Shown here one piece after another: positions 31,468 through 36,546 of a stretch of DNA of 36,546 nt. Under the pieces are notes generated by a model. It was not told the origin of the DNA and searched no databases. It saw only the letters and a list, made by a program, of their open reading frames with translations. The DNA is from Bacillota bacterium (GTDB lineage: Bacteria > Bacillota > Clostridia > Peptostreptococcales > Anaerovoracaceae): contig JAFRVY010000024.1 of NCBI GenBank assembly GCA_017438285.1, positions 1 to 36,546 on the forward strand, in the 5' to 3' direction. A program made the position numbers and the translations under genes. Within the stretch, counting starts at the first letter, position 1. Every line of letters begins with the position of its first letter.

Positions 31468-33068
31468 TCGGAGGAGGAGTTACCGAATATGTAGTTCTTA
31501 TGATTTATCTGATCGGCATGATCGGTATCGGTGTTTACTGGGCTAAACACAGTAAGACATCGGAGGACTATCTGCTCGGCGGAAGAAAGATCGGCTCCGT
31601 TCTGACGGCCCTCACCCTGCAGACCACATCCATGAGCGGATACATGTTCATGGGCGGTCCTGCACAGACATATCAAGACGGATATTTCACCCTCTGGTAT
31701 GCAGTTGGTGACGGCGGCGGCGCTATCTTCAACGTCGGTATCCTGGGTAAGAGAATGAGAAGACTCTCATATTATCTTGGATGCCTCTCACCAATCGAAT
31801 ATATTGAAAAACGTTATCCGGGTCCGGCCACCAGAGTTATCGCGGCAGCGATCGCCATCTGCTTCGTATATGGATACGTTTTGGCGCAGTTCCTGTCCGC
31901 AGGAAAGACCATGAGCGCATTGCTCGGAGTGCCTCTCCCTGTGGCCATCATCATCGGTGCCGGCGTTATCGTATTCTACACCTTCGCAGGCGGTTATCTG
32001 GCGGTTGCCTGGACCGACTTCATTCAGGGCATCGTCATGGTATGCTCCATGGTCATGATCTTCGTGCTTGCCTGGAATCAGGTTGGCGGACTGACCGGTC
32101 TCAATGAGCAGCTGACGGCGCTCGACCCGACATACACAGGTATGTGGGGCAGAGGCGATGCGTACCTCGGACAATGGGGCGTTGTTGCCGGTGCGGTCGG
32201 CGTATATCTGATCGGCTACATGGGACTGCCGCACGTCGTTATCCGCCATATGGCGATGGAGAGCCCGAAACTGGCGAAGCAGACCGTCGTCATCGCGACC
32301 GTTTGGAACCAGATGTTCATCTTCATCCCGTACATCATGGGGCTGATGGGCATCCTGCTCCTGCCGCAGCTTGATCCGGCGAAGGGCGGAGACCCTGAAA
32401 TGGTCGTGCTGGAACTTGCATATATGCTTCTGCCTGGCGTACTGGCAGCCATCGTGCTTGTCGCCATCATGTCGGCAATCATGAGTACGGCGGATGCGCA
32501 GCTCATGCTGATGGGTACCATGCTCGGCCGTGACATCTACCAGAGATATATCAACAAGAACGCTACAGACAAGCAGCTGATGAGCGTATCCAGAATCTGC
32601 ATTCTGGTGGTAGGCGTAATATCGATCATCATTGCGCTTATCAGACCGCCTGGAGTATTCGATCTCGTTGTCTTCTCATTCAGCACCCTCGGGTCATCAT
32701 TCCTGCCATCCTACGTTGGCGCGGTCTGGTGGAAGAGAGGCAATACGACGGGATGCGTCGCATCCATGATCTGCGGATGCATCGTATCGATTATCTGGGA
32801 GGCTGCTGACCTCGCAGGTCCGACGGGAATGCATACCTTCTTCATCGGCATCATCGTATCTATCGCAGCCTATGTCATCGGCTCGCTGGTTGGCAAGCCG
32901 CCGACAAAGGAAATGCAGGATATGATCGACAGAGCGGCATGCAAGACCAAGATTCCGGCTGGATTCGCAACGGTAAACTACAAGGATATCGCTCCGGAAA
33001 CAAACGGCGTCCTGACCTTCCTGAAGGACAGCAATTACATGGAAGAAAGAGGATTCCAGCCAGTATGA
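31464..33068 (+). CDS. Sodium/solute symporter (SSS family)
   Basis: A 534-residue transporter with about 13 membrane segments. Family signatures are SEDYLLGGRKIGSVLTAL, the unwound first helix TTSMSGYMFMGGPAQTY, AGGYLAVAWTDFIQG, and MSTADAQLMLMGTMLGRDIYQ, the last as in PutP-like proteins. It imports a small substrate with Na+. Proline or another amino acid, or a carboxylate, is possible; the sequence does not settle it. The start overlaps the small membrane protein (ATGA), and its stop overlaps the next gene (ATGA), so the first three genes are translationally coupled. Confidence 0.93.
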   Translation: MIGGGVTEYVVLMIYLIGMIGIGVYWAKHSKTSEDYLLGGRKIGSVLTALTLQTTSMSGYMFMGGPAQTYQDGYFTLWYAVGDGGGAIFNVGILGKRMRRLSYYLGCLSPIEYIEKRYPGPATRVIAAAIAICFVYGYVLAQFLSAGKTMSALLGVPLPVAIIIGAGVIVFYTFAGGYLAVAWTDFIQGIVMVCSMVMIFVLAWNQVGGLTGLNEQLTALDPTYTGMWGRGDAYLGQWGVVAGAVGVYLIGYMGLPHVVIRHMAMESPKLAKQTVVIATVWNQMFIFIPYIMGLMGILLLPQLDPAKGGDPEMVVLELAYMLLPGVLAAIVLVAIMSAIMSTADAQLMLMGTMLGRDIYQRYINKNATDKQLMSVSRICILVVGVISIIIALIRPPGVFDLVVFSFSTLGSSFLPSYVGAVWWKRGNTTGCVASMICGCIVSIIWEAADLAGPTGMHTFFIGIIVSIAAYVIGSLVGKPPTKEMQDMIDRAACKTKIPAGFATVNYKDIAPETNGVLTFLKDSNYMEERGFQPV

Positions 33069-33556
33069 GAATCAAAGTAATCAAAAACGGCTTCACCATG
33101 GAAGACGCTTTCGAGCGCCTGTATAAGAGGAGCAAGCATTTTACCATTGAGAATATGGACCTTCTGTTCTATCCATATACCCTCATCGAATTCGATGTGG
33201 ATTACGGAGAGAAACTTGAACGTCTCAACGGCAAAGTCCTCTGCATGTGCGACATGTGGAGGGGCGGCTACTCTATGGCCAAATCCAAAGGCGAACTTGT
33301 CATGACGGACGCAGACGACAATACGGTCATGCCGGCAAAGATCACCGTCGAAGATGCTATCGCGGATGCACCGCGCACCATTTACGGCGAGATCCAGAAG
33401 GCAAAAAGGATCTTGAAGATCCCGGACATCAATTACGTCCGTCATGACTCCGTGTACAAACCGTTCTTTATCGTGGAATGCCTCAATGATGACAAAGAGG
33501 TATTCCACATCCTCTTTGATACGGTGACCGGGGAGTACAGTTTACTGAACGCCTGA
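33065..33556 (+). CDS. Unknown soluble protein coupled to the symporter
   Basis: A 163-residue protein that I do not recognise. It has no signal peptide or membrane segment. A pattern of aromatic-rich strands (FTIENMDLLFYPYTLIEFDVDY, in part, and KPFFIVECLNDDKEVFHILFD) and a CMCDMW element are visible. The last strand pair ends DTVTGEYSLLNA, a beta-hairpin style reminiscent of PepSY-like repeats, but this is a weak resemblance. The ATG at 33065 sits in the symporter stop codon (ATGA); a longer in-frame extension to 32939 lies wholly inside the symporter gene and is rejected. Coupling suggests a role in regulating or using the transported solute. Confidence 0.8.
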   Translation: MRIKVIKNGFTMEDAFERLYKRSKHFTIENMDLLFYPYTLIEFDVDYGEKLERLNGKVLCMCDMWRGGYSMAKSKGELVMTDADDNTVMPAKITVEDAIADAPRTIYGEIQKAKRILKIPDINYVRHDSVYKPFFIVECLNDDKEVFHILFDTVTGEYSLLNA

Positions 33557-33571
33557 TATGAGGAAATAGTA

Positions 33572-33892
33572 ATGGCGACAAGAATCAGCCCCATTGGAAG
33601 GGTAGTTGGAGATAAGTACGAAAACCACTTTCTGTATTGGCTTATCGATGAAGACAAAACAGAATACTTTGTCGTGAGTCCGGCCCAGAGGCTCCGCTTC
33701 GGGAGAATCGTTCAGATCGCGGATAATCCTATCGATCTCAAGCTAAATCTGAGCGATATCGTACGTGTCGAGGTCAAAGACGAAGCTTTCTTACATGAAG
33801 ATTTAGACATCTACACAAAGAAGTGGGGGAAATTATCATTCAGGGTAAACAGAGAGGCTTCCGAGAAGTTAAAAAGTGCTACAAATCCTTGA
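33572..33892 (+). CDS. Unknown soluble protein, last gene of the symporter operon
   Basis: A 106-residue protein, mostly predicted beta strand (ISPIGRVVGDKYENHFLYWLI, in part, YFVVSPAQRLRFGRIVQIAD), with a basic C-terminus. No family recognised. It begins 15 bases after the preceding gene with a modest GAGGA Shine-Dalgarno. Its stop codon is embedded in the -35 of the hup promoter. Being the fourth gene in a clear operon supports it as real. Confidence 0.75.
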   Translation: MATRISPIGRVVGDKYENHFLYWLIDEDKTEYFVVSPAQRLRFGRIVQIADNPIDLKLNLSDIVRVEVKDEAFLHEDLDIYTKKWGKLSFRVNREASEKLKSATNP

Positions 33893-33917
33893 CAAATAGG
33901 GAGTTTCAAGGGATAAT
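33889..33917 (+). promoter_or_regulatory. Strong promoter of hup
   Basis: TTGACA (33889-33894, perfect), 17-base spacer, GATAAT (33912-33917). The leader of about 80 bases to the AAGGAGG Shine-Dalgarno shows no strong hairpin. Confidence 0.85.
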
Positions 33918-34003
33918 AACAAAGGACGTGTTAGCAAGGCTATATTTGAAGTTGTTCAAAGCAGATTTTCTGTAAACATAACTTTTTAAGGAGGATATTA
34001 TTA

Positions 34004-34282
34004 ATGAATAAGGCTGAATTAGTAGCTGCAGTAGCAGACAAAACAGGTTCAACTAAGAAGGACGCAGAACTGGCGGTAAATGCAGTTGTATCATGCATCG
34101 AAGGCGCACTGGTAAAGGGCGACAAGGTACAGCTGATTGGATTCGGAACTTTTGAAGTTCGTGAAAGAAAAGCTAGACAGGGAAGAAACCCTAGAAAGCC
34201 TGGCGAAGTTATCAAGATTGCTGCCTCAAAGGCTCCTGTATTCAAGGCTGGTAAGGCTCTTAAGGATGCAGTAAACAAATAA
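34004..34282 (+). CDS. hup: DNA-binding protein HU
   Basis: A 92-residue nucleoid protein that bends DNA as a dimer. The core [19 protein letters not shown] and the beta-arm tip [12 protein letters not shown], ending in [16 protein letters not shown], match HU closely. AAGGAGG lies 8-9 bases before the ATG. It has a near-consensus promoter and a textbook terminator, consistent with high expression. HU followed by an S4 protein is conserved in Clostridia. Confidence 0.98.
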   Translation: MNKAELVAAVADKTGSTKKDAELAVNAVVSCIEGALVKGDKVQLIGFGTFEVRERKARQGRNPRKPGEVIKIAASKAPVFKAGKALKDAVNK

Positions 34283-34293
34283 GCGACATAACG

Positions 34294-34324
34294 GAACGGG
34301 TAACTTCGGTTACCCGTTTTTTTT
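34294..34324 (+). terminator. UUCG-loop terminator of hup
   Basis: AACGGGTAAC (34294-34303), TTCG tetraloop, GTTACCCGTT (34308-34317), then T's to 34324. Confidence 0.97.
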
Positions 34325-34349
34325 ATAGATAGTATCGAAAAACAGTATT

Positions 34350-34592
34350 ATGAGAATAGATAAATTTCTAAAAAACAGCAGAATCATCAAGCGGCGAACG
34401 GTGGCAAAGGAGGCCTGTGAACAGGGCAGGATCACCGTCAACGAAAAAATCGCCAAGCCTGGCACTGAGGTCAAGCAAGGCGATATCATCTTTATTCAGT
34501 TCGGCAACCGGTCTCTCAAAGTCCGCGTAGACGAGCTCTACGAGACCGTCCGCAAGGAAGATGCTGGCGAGATGTACACGATCATTGAGTGA
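34350..34592 (+). CDS. rqcP: RqcP-like S4-domain RNA-binding protein
   Basis: An 80-residue S4-domain protein (MRIDKFLKNSRIIKRRTVAKEAC, in part; GRITVNEKIAKPGTEVKQGD). It matches RqcP/YabO, which works with RqcH in adding C-terminal alanine tails on stalled 50S subunits. It is also close to Hsp15-type proteins. Position just after hup is the usual one for yabO in Clostridia. No Shine-Dalgarno is visible. TAGTAT at 34330-34335 could be a -10, giving a leader of only about 8 bases. Its last 11 bases overlap the 3' end of folT on the other strand. Confidence 0.9.
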   Translation: MRIDKFLKNSRIIKRRTVAKEACEQGRITVNEKIAKPGTEVKQGDIIFIQFGNRSLKVRVDELYETVRKEDAGEMYTIIE

Positions 34593-35091
34593 TCGGCGTC
34601 TTCAGCATGATTTTGTTCCAGACGAGCGGAATCATCGCGGTCTGAATGACGAACATGATAGCGCATTTGACGATGCGGGCCGGCAGCAGCGCCAGGAAAC
34701 CCTGACCCATCAATATCATGAGCCATACCGTATCGAGAATCAGATTGAGGCCGAAACTGACGATCGCATTCGGCAGAATGGATGACTTCAGAGTAACCTC
34801 ACGGTTGCGGTAAAAGAATCCGTACACGAGTCCCGTCAGGAACGCCGTAAGAGTGAATCCCGGGAAATAAGCGCCGTTCGGGAAGATGACCATCCCGAGA
34901 ATATCGGCGATCGCATATCCGGCACCGGCCCACAGGGGGCCGTACATGATACCCATGATGGCACACGGCAGGAACCCGAAGCCGATTCGTACGATCGGCG
35001 TGTTGATAGAACAAAACCTTGTCAGTACGATGCTGATCGCAATCATGAACGCCATGACGACAAGGCGCAGGGTGTTGTTTTTTTTGAGCAT
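34582..35091 (-). CDS. folT: Folate-specific ECF transporter S component FolT
   Basis: A 169-residue membrane protein with about six segments, which captures folate and works with the shared ECF energising module encoded elsewhere. FLPCAIMGIMYGPLWAGAGY, ADILGMVIFPNGAYFPGFTL and FYRNREVTLKSSIL are typical of FolT. The start at 35091 (MLKKNNTLRL) has AGGAAG at 35105-35100; an ATG 13 codons further upstream would overlap the Shine-Dalgarno region. It is preceded on the same strand by a THF riboswitch, which settles the substrate class. Confidence 0.95.
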   Translation of the reverse strand: MLKKNNTLRLVVMAFMIAISIVLTRFCSINTPIVRIGFGFLPCAIMGIMYGPLWAGAGYAIADILGMVIFPNGAYFPGFTLTAFLTGLVYGFFYRNREVTLKSSILPNAIVSFGLNLILDTVWLMILMGQGFLALLPARIVKCAIMFVIQTAMIPLVWNKIMLKTPITQ

Positions 35092-35099
35092 TAAAAAAA

Positions 35100-35158
35100 C
35101 TTCCTTTCTCTTTCCGTGGTAACTACACAAAGAGATAGAAGTCTAAATCCAAGTGTAG
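35100..35158 (-). promoter_or_regulatory. Expression platform of the THF riboswitch (SD sequestration)
   Basis: CTTCTATCTCTTT (35141-35129) is complementary to AAAGAGAAAGGAAG (35113-35100), which contains the folT Shine-Dalgarno. A competing hairpin CTACAC (35158-35153) / GTGTAG (35128-35123) would use bases of the P1 3' strand. No T-run terminator is present, so control is predicted to be translational. The direction (THF-bound = off) is inferred. Confidence 0.65.
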
Positions 35159-35251
35159 TAGCGGACGCGATATTACACCGCGGATCAAACTGTCCTTCGT
35201 TCATGAGCGACATCCCATCTCATGACACTTGACGCGCAATATCTACTCTAC
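35158..35251 (-). promoter_or_regulatory. Tetrahydrofolate (THF) riboswitch aptamer
   Basis: Read 5' to 3' on the - strand, the segment follows the THF aptamer consensus. It runs GTAGAGTAGAT at the 5' end, then GCGCGTCAAGTGTC, GGGATGTCGC, GAACGAAGGACAG and CCGCGG, and closes with GCGTCCGCTAC. GTAG and CTAC form P1, and ATATT/AATAT with flanking GC pairs form P2. It begins about 2 bases after the predicted transcription start of folT. Folate-transporter genes are the known targets of this class. Confidence 0.95.
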
Positions 35252-35259
35252 GTGAGTCA

Positions 35260-35288
35260 ATAGTAGCACAAAAAAAGCAGTTCAACAA
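35260..35288 (-). promoter_or_regulatory. Promoter of folT, divergent from the MFS gene
   Basis: On the - strand: TTGTTG (35288-35283), 17-base spacer, TACTAT (35265-35260) preceded by TG-C (extended -10). The predicted start near 35253 coincides with the 5' edge of the aptamer. On the + strand no clear promoter or Shine-Dalgarno for the MFS gene is seen. Confidence 0.65.
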
Positions 35289-35290
35289 TA

Positions 35291-36514
35291 ATGAAATACA
35301 AAGTTCTTTATACATTTGCATATATGGCCATCGGAGCGTTCACGCCATTTATCGGGCCGTACCTGAAATCCCTGGGATTCAGCGGTTCGGACATCGGTAT
35401 GGTGACGGCGACAGGTACGACGGTCGCCATCGCGGCAGTCGCATTCTGGGGCGGAATCTACAGCAGGCGCGAGACAAGGAGCAGCAAAAGCCTTCTCCTC
35501 GCAGGCCTTTGCGTTGGCGCTGTCGTCTTCGCTCTATGCCTGAAAGCCGCAGCGGCTCTGGCCTTTGTGCTACTGTTTTATGCGCTCATCTATTTCATGC
35601 AGCCGCCGTCCATCTCGCTCATCGACTCCCTGACGGTGCTTTCTTCAGGGTCAAAGGCCTTCAGCACCTTCGGGTCAAAGCGGGCGTGGGGCGCCGTGGG
35701 ATTTGCGCTGGGCGTCTTCGTTGGAGGACGCATTGCATCCCTTGCCGGCGTCGGGTCGGTCTTCTACATTTATATAGGATGCTTCCTGATCACCGCGGCA
35801 ACACTGGTTCTCATTTCAAGGGAAGTCGAGTCACAGGAAGGGGACACTGCTTCTGCTGAGGGCGCAGAGCAGGGTGACGCCGCGAAGTCTGCTGCAGGTG
35901 CGGAGTCTGCGACCAGTGCAGAGGCTGCCGACGGTGCGGCGGGCACCTACAGAAAACTGCTGAGCGACAAGCGGGTCCGTCAGCTGCTGATCTGCATGTT
36001 CTTCATGGGCGGGACCAACGTGGCCAACAATACCTATTTCAGCTTTCTTTATATAGAGGGCGGCGGAACGCTGGCCGGCGTGGGAATCGTCATGCTGCTC
36101 ATGGTAGGAAGCGAGGTGCCGTTCATGGCGTGGTGCGACCGCCTGGCGGAGAAGTTCACCATGCAAAAGACCATTCTGGCTGCCATGCTCATTTCATCGG
36201 CCAGATTTATCCTGTACGGCGCAGGCCTGCCGTGGTGGATGCTGGTCCTTCTGTTTGCGACGCAGGGTGCTGTCAACGGGATCATCCTCGTGGAGTTCGT
36301 GCGATACATTTCCCGTCTCGCACCGCATGGCTGCGAGAGCCTGGCGGTATCGGCCTATTATGTCATAGGAAGCAACATCAGCACCATAGTCTGCCAGTAT
36401 ATCGGCGGGTTGCTTCTGGACGGTTTCAGCGCTGCCGGCGTGTATATGTTCTTCGGCTTGTTCAACCTTGTCGGGACCATATTATATGTAGTTTTCGGCC
36501 TGCATAAAGCATAG
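35291..36514 (+). CDS. MFS transporter
   Basis: A 407-residue protein with about 12 membrane segments, similar in style to the LacY/HcaT-like MFS branch. The first segments YMAIGAFTPFIGPYLKSLGFSG (in part) and GMVTATGTTVAIAAVAFWGG, and the second-half LLISSARFILYG-like AMLISSARFILYG, fit the fold. The central cytoplasmic loop (about residues 180-218) is an unusual low-complexity Ala/Glu/Gly/Ser stretch. No Shine-Dalgarno is evident before the ATG. The substrate cannot be deduced; proximity to folT does not by itself imply folate. After the stop, 36515-36546 holds nothing I can name. Confidence 0.85.
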   Translation: MKYKVLYTFAYMAIGAFTPFIGPYLKSLGFSGSDIGMVTATGTTVAIAAVAFWGGIYSRRETRSSKSLLLAGLCVGAVVFALCLKAAAALAFVLLFYALIYFMQPPSISLIDSLTVLSSGSKAFSTFGSKRAWGAVGFALGVFVGGRIASLAGVGSVFYIYIGCFLITAATLVLISREVESQEGDTASAEGAEQGDAAKSAAGAESATSAEAADGAAGTYRKLLSDKRVRQLLICMFFMGGTNVANNTYFSFLYIEGGGTLAGVGIVMLLMVGSEVPFMAWCDRLAEKFTMQKTILAAMLISSARFILYGAGLPWWMLVLLFATQGAVNGIILVEFVRYISRLAPHGCESLAVSAYYVIGSNISTIVCQYIGGLLLDGFSAAGVYMFFGLFNLVGTILYVVFGLHKA

Positions 36515-36546
36515 AATAAAAGCTGCATAAAACGGTTAAAAATACA

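Noticed and set aside
1-36546. CRISPR array, tRNA/rRNA genes, prophage or integrase
   Set aside because: Looked for in all gaps. No regularly spaced repeats and no tRNA-like cloverleaf were seen by eye, and no phage genes are encoded. Only the left-edge IS end is mobile.

Overview
The window reads as a stretch of chromosome from an anaerobic, low-to-mid GC Gram-positive bacterium of the class Clostridia. Gene content and order (rpsU-yqeY, tig-clpP-clpX-lon-ysxC, hup-rqcP, SpoVB-type flippase, folT under a THF riboswitch, arginine deiminase operon) fit the Eubacteriales/Peptostreptococcales side of that class. The placement is an inference from gene content, not from a marker-gene search. Nearly everything is on the + strand. 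The exceptions are a transposase fragment at the left edge and folT near the right edge.

Layout. 1-144: end of an IS256-family insertion sequence with the transposase start and terminal inverted repeat. 333-809: an AT-rich gene for a small membrane protein. 916-3457: rpsU, yqeY and a YgiQ radical-SAM gene. 3525-8734: four tightly spaced genes behind one promoter, namely an orphan DNA methyltransferase, a HutD-like cupin fused to a membrane domain, a THUMP RNA methyltransferase, and a MocR-type regulator that has lost its PLP lysine. 8833-13403: arginine deiminase pathway (arcB-arcA-arcC) plus a diverged argininosuccinate-lyase paralogue. 13483-14610: a two-domain GNAT protein. 14662-17331: argG-argH behind an ARG box. 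17400-18784: two-subunit class I fumarase. 18844-19458: CYTH protein. 19486-25706: proteostasis cluster tig-clpP-clpX-lon with ysxC. 25741-31146: DUF1232 protein, hpt, cardiolipin synthase, an amidohydrolase and a lipid-linked-sugar flippase. 31197-33892: sodium/solute symporter operon with a 60-aa membrane partner and two unknown soluble proteins. 33889-34592: HU and an RqcP-like S4 protein. 34582-35288 (- strand): folT with promoter and THF riboswitch. 35291-36514: an MFS transporter.

How the genes work together. The arc genes turn arginine into ornithine, NH3, CO2 and ATP. argGH rebuild arginine from citrulline and aspartate and release fumarate, which the adjacent fumarase converts to malate. 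Arginine deiminase plus ArgGH could therefore run as a citrulline-arginine cycle that deaminates aspartate to fumarate. The second lyase-like protein inside the deiminase operon has altered active-site positions and is the most intriguing metabolic unknown.

Points most worth checking: the MocR homologue without a Schiff-base lysine, the divergent lyase paralogue, the cupin-membrane fusion beside an orphan methyltransferase, the symporter operon, terminator-promoter junctions that predict leaderless mRNAs for two genes, and the THF riboswitch with a legible SD-sequestering platform.
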